Assembly: GCA_949126835.1 (NCBI GenBank)
Contig: OX421499.1
Coordinates: 28,434,490-28,498,489 of the forward strand
Direction of reading: 5' to 3'
Length of the DNA: 64,000 nt
DNA from: Anisus vortex
Lineage: Eukaryota; Mollusca; Gastropoda; Planorbidae
In this document: one piece after another, positions 16,444 through 29,739 of the stretch
Layout of the letters: each line of letters opens with the position of its first letter
How positions within the stretch are numbered: the stretch's first letter is position 1
Notes under the pieces: model-generated
The model's input: the letters and a program-made list of their open reading frames with translations, nothing else
What the model was told of the DNA's origin: nothing
Database searches by the model: none
Made by a program: the position numbers and the translations under genes

Positions 16444-19400
16444 TTAAACTTTAGTTAGGTCTTGGTTCTCTTGAAACTGTCTATCCACTGTGAGTGACAA
16501 TGCTTCAAAATAACTGTCCAGAGTCACAGGGCAGCCCTGGTTGGATAAAGTTTGAAGATTTAAACAAAAATAAATCAGCTCTCTTCCTTGATTACATAAA
16601 GTGACCATGTTAAATCAAATGTGGTTACCATAAATGTCAACATAATATAATCTAAGCATTTAATTTCTCGGTCGAGAAACACCTGGAGGCGCGATATGTA
16701 GACCGATGTTAAAAAGCTCTTAGCTTGGGCTTAACTGGGGTCAGATAGAGAAATTGGCCCAGGATCGGGGGGATACCTGGAGGACTCTTGTTGGCGGTCT
16801 ATGTCCCAGGTGGGGCGAAAGGCATACACATTTTTGAAAATTTAATTTAGATATACTCGCAATTTACAATCTCGAATAATCATAAAGGTATATAATAATA
16901 ATGGTAATTTCTTATAGCGCTTCTAAGCATTCTATTAAATTTTGCTCTTGATGTGAATTCAGGGTTCCTGCACCAAACTCTTATCAAAATTTCAGGAGGT
17001 TTTCAGGAGTTTTTCAGGAGAAAATCTAAAATATCAGGAGGCGCGGCAAAACCGAATTCACTACATTACTAAACAATGAAATAAAATTAAATAAAATATT
17101 TTTAAGGGCATTACAATGTGGAAGCTAAATATGTACCATTAAGCTTTGATCATTATATAGAGTCCTTTAACTGTCTTTAGAAATCTTGTAATATTTTTTT
17201 TTAAAGTACAAATAAAAGAAATTTGGTTTATGAAAATCAAAGAAGTGGGGGGGGGGGGGGGGGGGAGAATGGAAATATAGGCCTAGTATCCTGTAGGCCC
17301 TATAGGGGCATCTGTAACATATAAAGTGTTACATTAACAAGTATAGAGAAAATATTTATATGGGCCTACATTGAAAAGTATATTAGAAAGCTTACAGATT
17401 TACAAGTTTTAAAAAACTATCACTATGACAAGACAAAAACTGCTATTGTAAAGGACATGTAGATAATCCAATTTGATTACTTTCCTATCATTAGGATCAT
17501 TAAGCCTATTAAAATCCTGCTACTAAAATAAAACCTTACAGCAGCCATGTGTAGTTAGGTAAGGAGGGGCAAATACTTACTGTGGTCTTGGGCAAATAGT
17601 GCAAGGGGGGAAATAGTCCACAGTGGGGGGAGGGAGTAGCTGATTCTGAACTGGTGCATAATAATATAATATCTCCTTAAACTATTTAAAAAAAAACACA
17701 ACACCTGTGGATAAGTTGCATCCTGACTTTGGGGGGGGGGGGGGGGGGGGGGGGGGTTATACTGCCTTTTAACTTCTCAAAAGTTCATACCATTTAAACA
17801 TAAAAAGTTACTAAATATTCACCCTAATTTGGAAACTTTCCTTAAAAAAAATGGTTTCAATCATGCATAAAAGGCAAACACAGCGCTTCACTTATTTAAA
17901 ACAACGCTTCACTTATTTAAAACAACGGATCAATACAGCTATTAGTCATAAGGCAAAGTAATGTATCTGTTTCTACATCTAAGTCACCGTCCATACACGT
18001 TCCTATCCCTATAGTAGGCTAACACTATAGTGGGTAGACACAAAAATAAAGTCTTTTGAAGTAAGCCTGCCTATGCTTTCTAGACAGAACGGCGCCGGTT
18101 TTGATGACGCGGTTTTGGTGACGCGCTATACAAGTGCCCTAACCTAATTACCATTAACAATGTTTGTAATGATTTCTAGTCAGATATATTTAGCATTGAG
18201 TGCATTTCATCAATGTATTGGTGAATAAAATGACTTAGATCTAGACTTCTAGATTAGGCCCAGTCTTTAGACTGATAAACTGATAGACCTAGGGCCAGTA
18301 GGGCTAGGGCCACACCGGCTAGGCCTATGCCTAGACCCAAAATCGTCTGCCTACATTTCCCACATTGATAAAAAAAACACATTGTAGGCCTACCCATACG
18401 ATATAATAATTAGTAAAACCATGTAGGGCCTACACCTTTAAAAAGTTGATAATGATATCGGCGCCAATCGGCGTAGGCCTACATCGCGAACAACTCCTCT
18501 AGTAGGGCTAGCTAAATAGGCCTACTGGAATTTTTACCATAATATGATATAAGATATAAGATAGCGTCTTAAACGTCATCGTTTTCTTTTTAACTAATAA
18601 AAAGACCTAGGCTATTTCTGTGTATTTTGATATAAATATATTTCAAAATAAATTAATTTGGAAAATTATGTCGGTTCGCTGACCCCATGTAGACTAGTAG
18701 GCGCCGCGCGTAGCGTAATCAGGCATTCTCAACATTGATCGCGAAAATAGGCACCTAACTAGTTCTGGTAATTATCCGCGCCGGTCGGCAAATTTGTCGC
18801 CTCGAGAGACCCGCGTCCTCTATGAACAACTGTAAAGCAAAAAAAATAACATTCCTCGCACGAGTTCGCTCGGGTCGACTCGCGGGTGCAATTTTCCGAA
18901 ACCCGCCGCCTCTATAAACGCTAGCTTAGTCCTTATCATTATCTAATCTAGCAGACACCAAACTGTGGGAGAGGGAGCGAAAGAGGAGGAAGAGCTGTAT
19001 GTATACCATCTTTACCGTCACAAAGCGAGAAGGGATAGGCTTGGCGTAGCAAGGAACAAAGCGGGAGGTGGGGCTGTTGAAATAGGGACACGTGTTGGAG
19101 AAGGAAAAAATAGGGGTCAGCTCAATTTTTCAGGACATTTCAGGAGATTATTTCAAATTTCAGGAGGTTTTCAGGAGTTTTTGCACTTTTTTGCAATTTC
19201 AGGAGGATTTCAGGACATCCTGAAATTTCAGGAGGCCGCGGGAACCCTGTGAATTGCAGTGGCAGATGTATTAGTAAGTAAGGCACACATTCACTAGCCA
19301 AAGAGAAAAGTCTTAAGTTCTTTTTAAAAGACTCTTGTCTCAGATTTTCTCAGTATACTATACAATCATATAATTCAAACAAGTTTTTGCCTTAATAGAA

Positions 19401-22400
19401 AAAAACAAACAAAAAGTAAACAGGTATAGTGGCCTGTTTTTACCTGCAGGTACAGGGCATGTGCCAGAAATGGAAGTTTTCTCAGTGACCTCCCACTCAG
19501 CCCAATGCTTTTACTGTAAAACAATAGGTTGAGATCAAGACATTTCTTCAATTTCAATGGCAACAAATCAACAAATAATAAATCATAAGAACAGTAAATT
19601 ATAAATACAATCTATTAGTATATATATCAACATAATGATGATGTAACTAGTAAACAATCCTAACTTTTATTTCCATTATGTAAATTAAACATAAAACCTG
19701 ACCGTGCTGTGCACCACATATTTTTCTTTAAATGAAACTTTACTGTGTCACCTTTCTTAGGACTTGGTTGTAAAATTAGGAGAGTTGAATTATAGCATGT
19801 GACGGTAACCACACCCCCTCTCCACCTAATGGTTAGCTGTCAAGAATGATGATGGATTGGTTTGTGTCTTGTGAAGTCACGTGCTATTATTAAGTATTAT
19901 GATTACTTGTGTTTGTTTATTCATTACATGAATAATAGAATATTTTTGACTAAATTGGCGTAAATACATGGCTTTAATCGCTAGTCAGTAACAAAATAAA
20001 ATGGTAATTGACCTAATCTCCTGTCATCAAATTTATTATTTAGGCTACCTAAAATGCAGACTTAATATTTCTTTAAAAATACTAAGCAATTAATATTCTT
20101 ACCCCCACCCCCAGAAAAACAAGTAAGCAAGCAATTCAAACATTATCCATTTACTAAACATGTCTAATGTCTAATACACTGGAGAAAAAAAAGTATCATC
20201 TAATTCATCTAATAAATTTTCATTAAAAAAAGCTATCGAAGTGGAACAGTTGTATTTCTGAGAAATTTGAGAAAAAAGTCATACACTGAATATGAATGTA
20301 CCAAACATCTATTGTAATGGTGAATTACAGATAAAAGAAAAGGCATGCACACAGCCATGAAAATGTAGAGATATAGATAATTATTGTGAGAAAAAATCCA
20401 TTAGATTTTATTGTTACCGGTACTCCATGGAAATAATAAACGGGGATTAAACAATTCTACAACTACTACTACAAGTAGGCAACAGCAGCTAAGATTCAAT
20501 TAACTATATACCCAACACTGAATGAAACAATCCACTAAACAAACCTAATGTGCAGCTATAATGAGAATGTATTTACAAATAAACTGACAGACTAGGTGAA
20601 CACACACAGGCTACATGGAACTCTAAGACCAGTTGAAAAAGCATGAGATAGTATAGTTAGGAAATACCTATACAAATATATATGCTTACAAGAATGTATT
20701 AATTCTTGTCTCATCACTGCAAAGCATCTAATAAATGAGAAACTATGCCGTTCCAAGTAATGGCGGGTGGGAAGGGGGGAGGATACGTCAAGTTTTGTTA
20801 AGAATTAAAAGACAAGATGAGACTTGCCTGGCTACTTTGTATAACAGAAGACTATGGTAAGTTGCTCCATTTTCTATGAACCTCGTAGCTTCAAGCCCTC
20901 TTATGTCCATCAATTGCTCAGTTGGGCTTATGATACCACACTGCCGATAAGTGAAGAAAATAAATATTAGCTTAACATTTAAGTTTTTACAGATTGATGT
21001 CATTCATTTAAAATGTTGGTATAAAAACCTGTAATAAATATCATGAACATAAAAATACACCAAAAGCGAAACATATAAGAAGATGGAGATATTTATAAAA
21101 TAAAACAGTATAAATTATTGTCTGTTTGTAACAGCTTAATGAAGTACCGGTATTTATTTTAAAAAATATAACATTTGATTTAAATTATTGATGAAAAAAT
21201 CAAACCTTCATCAGTTCCCTGATACATGAAAGGTAAATTGTGTAAATGGCTCGCTCTGTTGGTGGACCAATATACTGTTTTATATCAGCTCTGTCTACAA
21301 AAGCCAGGTCTATAGCTCCTGTGATATTTGATGTTGTGAGGATCAAAACGTTTGGGTACCTGCACGGAGAATTATAAGCTTTTCATTAAATCATACAATA
21401 ATAAAAAACACTAGTAATATTTAGGCATGTATTTCTATCACCTTTATATTAAGCACATACTTTGATTAGTTTAATAAATGTGTAATAAGCAGAGCCTCAT
21501 TAAATAGATATCATTATGATCCAGAAAGCTGCTTCAGAGTCAGTATGGATCAAATTCCTCAGACATGATAGTTTTTACTTTATGATTATAATTATAATAT
21601 GATTCACATGCTTCCAACATTTTTTATTCTCTCCCTTTGACAGTTTTTTTTTAATACCCCCACATCACTGAGCACCAGGTCAATCATCTCAGACTTTTTG
21701 CATAAAATTCGTCTAAATTTCTGGTGATTTCTGCTATTACCCCAGGCCATTACGCAGCACATTACTAGGCACTTTTGACATAACTATTCTATTCAACAAA
21801 CAGATTAACCAATTGTACACACAAGTTCAGTGTAACAATTCACCAAATCAATAATAAATGAATAAAATATATTTAGGCAGGGTGATCTCACCTTTTGATC
21901 TGATCCAACTGGGTAAGCAGAGCATTAACTACTCTAATGGCATCTGAGGGCTCCACTCCATTCATAGAGCTCTTTCTCGCAGCTGTTAAACTTTCCACCT
22001 GTACGTGAACATATCAATAAATGTATGCTTCCAGGGCAAAATTCAATGTATACAAACAACTGGGGTTATAACAACAATGTAAAGTGATTTTATATCAGAC
22101 TGTAATGCCAAGAATAAAACTGCTGGTGTACAAGTGTACTAACTTATAATTATAATATCATTATGAAAGCATTGGTAATAAAAAAGAAAAAAAAAACATT
22201 GCCCTAAAGAAACCTTACAGTAACCTTTAAACTTCAAATTGAATAACTTATGTATGAGTATCACACACATTAATAGAGGTCATCCTTCAACATACCTCAT
22301 CTATCAACACACAAACTAATGCCTGGGGATCATCCATCAACTCTTGTATTTTCTGGAACATCTTCATCACTAATTTGCCACTCTGGATGAAAACACAAAA

Positions 22401-25249
22401 TAACTCATAAATATCTTTTTTTTTTTTAACTTTACAATTAACCATCCTATAACTAAAATGTTTTTTTAGACAAAAGTATGTGTCTATGAAAAACCCAAAC
22501 ATGCTGGACTAAAAATTAAAGGTGTGCCATTAATTTGTAACTGTCTTTGGTAAAGTAGACATTATATCATGTATTACTGGAACTAACTCATACCTCAGAA
22601 AACCACTTGGAGAAGAGACTGTGACTGTTGATCTCAACCAACTGACCATGAGTGTAGCGGTCAGAAAATCTGATGCTCAACTTTTGAGCCAGAGCTTTAC
22701 ATAGAGATGTTTTCCCAGTGCCAGGTGGACCTAATACAAGAGCAAAACATTATTCTCATCAAAAAAATTTAGACTTTTATTTTGACATTGTTACACTTTT
22801 AAAAGTGAAGTCCATTAATACTTAATTTGGTCTTTCATAAAATATTATCTTCCATCAGAGTTCTTACTCTAAAATCATTTTTTTTAATTTCCAAACTTTG
22901 TCCAAATTATACACAAAATTCAGGAACTAACTTATACCAGTAATTTTGAAATATCCCTATGTCTGGTAGTGTATAGAGGTAGTCCAAATTTTTATTTTTA
23001 TTTTATGGCTGTTTTGTAAGTATTGAAACAGTATTTTTTTTTTATCTAAAGTCATTTAATAATTTTCCAACTTTTCTCAAACTTTACCAAAGATTCCCAA
23101 ACCAATTTTTACTGGCAGTGTGACATTTTTTAATGTTAACTAACAGCACACCCCCAAAAAAAAATATTTTTATTCACTTATTTAAGGGGGGGGGGGGAAA
23201 TTATAGGAATTTTATTAACAATGTTGAACTCCATGGCTATTTACTTTGCAAAAACAAATAATTAAAGTACATGTCACACTGTTTTGTCCATGTTAGTGAA
23301 ATTCACAAACTTTCCCAAATATTGGTCAATTATCTTTTCCAAACCTAACAAAATTGTCATATTTTCCTAAACTTTCCCAACTGAATTCAGCCCTTAGATA
23401 TACAAAGAGCTTCAAGCTACCATACAGTTTAAAACACACTGCAATACACTCAACTACATAACTACATTATGGCCACATTTGATAGGATAGTAAATGCAAG
23501 CTAATAATCATTTTAGGACAGTTTCTTGATGATGGCTTACCGTGTAACAAAACTACTTTATTCCAGGATATAATATTGCTGTCCACAGATTTGTCTGAAA
23601 ACATCAGAGTCGTGCTGGCATAGTTAAGCAGCTGAAGAAATCAAATTTGAGTGTCGTGTTAACATTGAGAAAATAATTGAAATTGCTAAGAAAAAAAGCA
23701 TGAATTAAAATTATTTACAAAGTACAAAAGACAGATAAGCTATCAATTTCCTTTAAAACATACATCCACTAATTATTTTATCGTATTTGTTCACATATTG
23801 CTGACCCTAAGTTTTCCTAGTTAGAGTGGCTTATTATTTGATATTCAGAACATTAAAAAAAAAAGGAAATTACCATTCAGACCAAATTGATAATAGGGCC
23901 GGGCAGCGTTCACCAGTTTCTGTGGCAACGGCATACTAGGTGATTGTGGGGCCAGCACAATGCACAGACGCCTTTACTTTACCCCAACTAAGGTTAGGTC
24001 CCCATCAGAGCTGGGTAGACTAAGGTACATAACGGACAGTAAATCTATTCAGATCTGGTGCATGTCTGAGATAGACTGTGTGAACAAAGGAATACTTGAC
24101 ATTCTGCTTGTAACATGTTTGTGTAACATGCTTAGCCACATAAACCATCTCCTGGATGCAAAAAGAGCTCAAAATATTGCAGTTAACCCTAAAGAGATTA
24201 GATAAGCTGCCTATTTAACTTTTTAAACTGTAGAAGATTTTGTTACCCTTGACTTTATAGCATCATCATAGACCAACGAGTCCCACAAACCATGAAAGTC
24301 TGAGGAAGGGAGCAGCCAATGGCTGGCAGCTGATAAATTCTCATCATCCAGTTCTTCTGTCCCAGCGCCATCAGTGTTCAATTGAAAGACATGGACATAA
24401 AGGTTGCAAGTGCACAAATCTATAACCTGTACACAAATACAAACAAGAAAAGTTATACTTAAAATATAACATTATTGTTTAAAAAATAAAATTATAACAA
24501 ATTAACTGTGTAATATTTGTTAAGAAAATTAAAATTAAAACTATTTAGTTCACAGAATTTTTAGATAATTCTGTTAGGACTATAAAAAATTGACAATCAA
24601 GATGGAACATCACCAGAAAATGTCATTTTCTTATTAAACCATTTATAATTTACAAGTCCTTTTTACTCTAGATCTAACAAATGAACTTTAATGTAGTATA
24701 GAATTTTTGGTTTACCTTTTGTTCTCTTACTGGAAATTCAACATCATACAGTGTCACATATTGTATATTTTGGGCTAAAAATGGATCCTCAAACTCTTGT
24801 ATCACAAGGTCTCCAAAGGCAGTTTTCTTAGCGTGCAGCAAATCCAAAACTTTTTCTTTAATTTGGGCTCTTCGCACAGTGCTGTAAATAGTCATCATTT
24901 TTTTAAAGTGTCTTAGTCTTTCATATCAAAATATGTAAAAATTGAACTATTATCCAACTACATTCAATAAATATCTTCTCTTAGGTCTATGCAGCTTAAA
25001 AAATATCTAGATATAATTCAAATGATTGATCCAGAAACATTTATTAAATTTAGTCATTTAAATTTAAAGTACAATAAAAAAGATTTGGTAGTGGTATTGT
25101 GGTGAAAAATTACAAAGTAAACAAAATATATACCTGTAAGGACTTTGTAAGACTTCAACGTGATATACATTTAAATTTTTTGTGTCTGTTTTGAAATCTG
25201 TTGAAGGGGGAAGAGCATTTTGCAATGCCAAAATCTGACTGGTGTCCAT
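16444..25249 (-). CDS. TRIP13: TRIP13 / PCH2, AAA+ ATPase that remodels HORMA-domain proteins
   Basis: Coding exons in transcript order: 25249-25134, 24881-24716, 24426-24247, 23631-23541, 22730-22594, 22382-22296, 21998-21892, 21359-21206, 20940-20828, 19513-19444, 16536-16444. They total 1314 nt, 437 aa; the human protein is 432 aa. Phases agree at all ten introns. Visible motifs: Walker A GPPGTGKT at residues 185-192 (split by intron 4), [13 protein letters not shown] just after it, Walker B ending LIDE at 256-259, ESLTAAR, sensor-1 TTSN at 303-306, [14 protein letters not shown], and the C-terminal [16 protein letters not shown]. In this family the hexamer uses ATP to unfold closed HORMA proteins such as MAD2 and HORMADs, acting in the spindle checkpoint and meiotic recombination. 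Intron 9 uses a GC donor. The last intron is 2.9 kb because of an hAT-like insertion. Confidence 0.95.
16670..16825. repeat. GC-richer block, probably an unclassified interspersed repeat fragment
   Basis: Starts TCTCGGTCGAGAAACACC and ends near GGTGGGGCGAAAGGCAT. Its composition is clearly unlike the flanking AT-rich intron, and it has no intact frame. It sits in TRIP13 intron 10, 135 bases upstream (transcript sense: downstream) of the hAT-like element. I infer a retrotransposon remnant but cannot name it. Confidence 0.35.
16960..19249. mobile_element. Non-autonomous hAT-like DNA transposon in TRIP13 intron 10
   Basis: Left end CAGGGTTCCTGC and right end GCGGGAACCCTG are inverted repeats (11 of 12). 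The flanks repeat TGAATT (16954-16959 and 19250-19255). Counted as TGTGAATT the repeat is 8 bp if the right end is taken two bases shorter, as expected for hAT. Both ends carry clusters of TTTCAGGAG(G) in the same orientation, likely transposase binding sites. The interior has long G runs at about 17247-17266 and 17731-17756, a CpG-rich stretch at 18690-18910, and no recognisable transposase. An open frame at 18965-19252 reads through the right end and is not a host gene. Confidence 0.75.
23871..24032 (-). mobile_element. Truncated SINE in TRIP13 intron 3
   Basis: Minus-orientation 3' part of the snail SINE: CAGACCAAATTGATAATAGG, CACCAGTTTCTGTGGC, CAGCACAATGCACAGACGCC and CCCATCAGAGCTGGGTAGAC. 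The tRNA-like head is absent. Confidence 0.8.
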
Positions 25250-28200
25250 AATTTAAACTGTGATACAATAAAAAAATAATTAAATTGTACAAAGTCCGGT
25301 TCTAAACTTTGAAACTATTTTATCAATGGTTTTATTCTATTTATTATTACCCATAAGCCTTTATCTAACTAGCCAGCTTGACATATTTTATTTGAATAAA
25401 ATGTTTTTTATTTAATAAAATAAATGCCTATTATTATTATAACCTATTTATTTTATTTTTTTTTGGTACTCAATTATTATAATTATCATTGTTAATTTAA
25501 TGTTGTTAATAACAAGTCAAGTCAACACAACTGTTTGATACTTTTTACTTTTTAATACTTTTTAATACCAGACACTTGACAGTCACAATTCTTATGCATA
25601 TGCCAGGGTCAGGGCGACCAGAAACAATTAAAAATAACAAAAACTAAATACCGAAAGAAACTTTCTCAGTTCTCAATCCAGTTTTTATTGTAATTGTAAT
25701 ACTGTCTTTTTTCTTTCTTTCTTTTCTTTAACAAAACAAATTGTAGTCATTCGTTTCTCCATCATTTTGACGGGCATAACCACTAGTCAAATTATATATA
25801 ATTATAATTATTTAAAATTTTTTTAGCAATTATTTTAATTAATTAAGTTGGAACAGAATGTTTTTAAAGTTTATATAACTCTATTATATGATATATATAT
25901 AAACATCAAAGTGTGTTTGTTTGTCTAGTAAAGAAAACTATATTGCACACATACAATACAATTTTATAGAAATCAACTTGTTTAGTTTAGCTTGCTTTAC
26001 TGTGCTATTTACATTTTTTTAATATTTTGATAGCAAAGTATTCTACTTTTAAATTTTAATTTGTTCAGAATTATTTCCATTATTGTAAATTATAAAGTTT
26101 ATATACTTTGCTTTGTAGGAGGTGTAAGTTTTCATGACACATTTTTATATAGGCCTACTATTTCCAACATTGAGCTTTTTAAAGCTAAGGATTTAACATA
26201 GGCCTATACCATAATCATAGCAGGCTAATGATCACACTTATTTTAAATATTTATAAGTAAACCGTACTGTCGGCGTACACTACAGACTACAGAGCCATTA
26301 TAGCTGAACTTTTATTTCTATTTGTTTAAAGAATTTGTGATACATGAAATGCAAATTAAATTATCTTTATTATCTAATTATAATTCTAATATCTATATTA
26401 ATAAATATTTAATTATATTTTAATTTAATATTTTAATACAGTAGGCCTACTCAGCCTACTGTAATACTGTAACTGAAACTGTCAATCTAGGTCCTGGGGC
26501 TAATGATGATGATGATGATGATTTATATAGCGCACCAATCCATGCAAAGCGGCTAGGACCACAGTACTTTTCACGTTTCTCTTTCTTCATCTATGCCTAT
26601 GCCATAGTATGCCTATGCGGATGTGACTTGTCAATTGTTCAATATCCTTTTAAATTAAAATAAAGTCATAAACTTCCTAAACTAAACGTTTTAACCTAGA
26701 ACTAGAACTAAAACTACAGAAAAGTTAGTAAAAAATCATTTTGAATGATGATAACTGACAATTTCCAATGTCCGAATTGTCAGTCATTAAAATAAATGTA
26801 GAGTAGGCCTAGGCTACCAATGTTACTGTAACCAACACTAACGGTAGTCTCGGTAGTAGAGTAGAATAGTGATGTAGGCTACTACTCTACTGTATCAGAC
26901 TGTACTGTCTCTACCTGTAGTGTACGGCAGTGTACGCATCGCATGCAATAATTCAATAAAAAATCGAAGTGGCTATTCGGACCCGATAGACTTAGTGATA
27001 AATAGTTAGTATCTGTTAGTTTATATAGGTTAGGGATGGCTTTGAAGTATTTTTGGTAATACTAGTAATAGTTAGTATTGGCATTGGCATTGGTTAAGTT
27101 ATAAAGGATAGGGATAGATTTGGTGTTTTCTGTGCTACTTCTTATAATATATATGGTAAAACAACTATATTTTGTGTTTGTTTCCCTCTTTTTTTATGTT
27201 TTTATGAGTTTTAAGGAATTCTGACTGAAGCTGGGTCGGAATAGCCATTTCATGCTATATTAATTGCTCTATGACTCTATGTCTATGTCTTTATGGACCC
27301 GGGTCCGAATAGCGGCAGCCATAAAAAATATGTCACTTTTATTTTATCATGCATACATCTACTTCATCTAGTAGGCCTAGCCTACATCTATTCTTAGTAG
27401 CCGTAGGGCCTAAAGTAATTTCTTAGCCTAGGCCCTACCATATTTCTAACATGGCATGGTAATGAGTAATGGTAACAACATGGTTCGAAACATAAAATAA
27501 AGATGTATCTTATACATTACAGACGCTCCTTCTATAAAGAAGATTATTATTATAATGTATTATTATAACTTACTTAAAAAAAAATATTTCCAAATCGATG
27601 TACCAATTTGGTGAAATGTGTTTAACTCATTTTAAAATAAAATATTCATTGTTACTTATTTGTAATTCCCGCATCTACTTTTGGTATTGATTGTATATGA
27701 GCAGCTCAGATGATCTGGTTCTATGAATCAAATAGTACCTTAACACTTTTATATGTCAGTGATTTATACTGCGCTCATTCTCAGTCGCTCATCAGTAATA
27801 AAATCATAACAGTCGCCCTATTTTGGCTACTAAACCTTTTTTTCTATTATATATATTACGCCCAGATAAATACAAGTCGTTTTTAAGAGTATGAAGTTTT
27901 ACATAAGGCCAAATAATAATAACAATCAAGGGCCCATGCTAATAAAAATCACATGATTAAATTATTATTATGATTATGCTATCTTAAAATTAAATATTGT
28001 AGGCGATATTGCTTTATGATGACACTGTATGACTATTTGTAATATGTATATAGTACATATGCCTTCCTCTACCAATAAAAAAAAATCTTTTATTCTTATA
28101 ACATAGGCCTAATTTAAAAACTTCTATTTTTTTAGTTATTGACCCTGTCCATCTACTATATTAAGCCTATATAATATATTAGACTAGTTCGATCCAGCCA

Positions 28201-29160
28201 CCCATGCAGGTCGATATTGTAAAAGTTTAAAAGCCTTTTTACTTTTTGTTACTTTTTTTGTAAAATAGTGTGCTAATGTTTTAAGTTTTAAGGACCAGCA
28301 ATGATCTTTAAACTAGGATTTAAGAGAAAGATGATGCAAAACCATGCCCGCCTTCAATGCTACACATTGTCCAAATTTGTGTTTCGCATCATTATAATAT
28401 GGTACGATCACTGATCTATAAATCGTGTCTTTGCCCGTGAATGATTCGAAGTTAGATGCAAATGCAATTCACTTTTGTGATGTCTTTCGCTGATTATTAT
28501 TTCCGGTAATGTAAAAGATATCGTTTTATATCGTTTTTTTCTTTATGTGATGAAAAAAGTTTTTTTTTAATGAAAAAGTTTTTTTTTACACTTAGGCCTA
28601 TACGAAATGTTTATAAAAAAAACTGTATTTATTATTATTATTTATTCATTTATATTGTATATTTATCTATGTCCTGGAAACAAAAAATTTACGAAATTCG
28701 ATCGTGCGATAGGTCTATATAGGCCTGCCTATAGGCCTACATGAGTACAATATACATAGGCCTATAAGCCTATAACTTATAACTAGGCTAAGCTTATATA
28801 CTACTATATAGCTTCAAAAGTCTTCATTGGGAATTGAATCTAACAAAATATTATTGCTTTATGGCGATATTATATGACATAAAAAGGCTCATATTTCAGC
28901 TTTTATGTTACATATTTTTATTCTGCACAATAGATTGTTATAGTGTTTTTTTTAATAATGTTTAATAAGTTGTTGTTTTTTCCGACTAGCTTATGCTTAT
29001 GTCATGCAACTTTCCAAGCTTGGAGGCAAATCTGTAGGAAAGAATTATTATATCATTCTTTTCTTCCATATAAAACCAGAAAGTAGGCTATCAATCTTAG
29101 CATAAAATGGGTCAAACATATTAACATTTTAAATGACTGGCTAAGAACCACATCTCTATA
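25250..29160. other. Upstream region of TRIP13 and intergenic DNA
   Basis: Nearly 4 kb of AT-rich sequence, dense in AGGCCTA motifs. A (GAT)n run at about 26500-26522 is followed by TTTATATAGCGCACC, a sequence typical of a retroelement 3' tail with microsatellite. The first few hundred bases should contain the TRIP13 promoter, but I see no distinctive element. No exon with supporting phase or homology was found. Confidence 0.5.
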
Positions 29161-29250
29161 GACCTGCAATGGTGGGTTCTCAATCGGGGTTCCGCGGTTC
29201 ATTGGATGACCACAAGCGGTTTTAGGGGGGACAGTGAAAGGATTATACCT
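29161..29250. repeat. Possible hAT-type terminal sequence
   Basis: GGTGGGTTCTCAATCGGGG followed by TCCGCGGTTCATTGGATG resembles hAT termini of the CAGTGGTTCTCAACC class. A possible opposite end, TTTGAGAGCCACTG, is at 38911-38924. The flanking bases do not form a duplication, so I treat this as an isolated fossil end. Confidence 0.35.
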
Positions 29251-29739
29251 CTAACTATTATATGCTGCTCATTCGTAAATCGTACCCCAAGATTTCTCGT
29301 TAGACTGAGCACAAAGATAACAGCAAATTTCTCCTAAAAATCTTGCCTAATAATGATCCAATATGACGTTTTATATTTGAAATCTCCATTTTGCTTTTTA
29401 AGAAAAGTCAAATGGGGAAGAAAAAAACACAATTAGTTTTGTATTCTGAAGAGTTGACATTCAAGTCTCTAAAGCACAACAATGTGAAGATACCATTTGA
29501 AATAAGGCTATTTGCACCCAGGGCCAGCTCAATAGACCTGAACAAAGATTTCGAAATTGCTTTGATGACACTAAGACTTGAATTTTTTTAAAGAACTTAT
29601 AAGAGCCTATGCGCTAAGTTTCAGATTGATAAGATGACGGGAAGTAGTTCAATTAGTCTTCCGAAGGTCTGGTTGGTCGCCAGGCAGGCAGCCCACCAGA
29701 AATTTGCAAAGTTAATATGACGGATGTTTTTTTTTAAAT

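Noticed and set aside
29391..29591. 66-codon open frame with MLFKKSQMGKKKTQ
   Set aside because: No splice sites, no recognised motif and AT-rich composition; likely chance.
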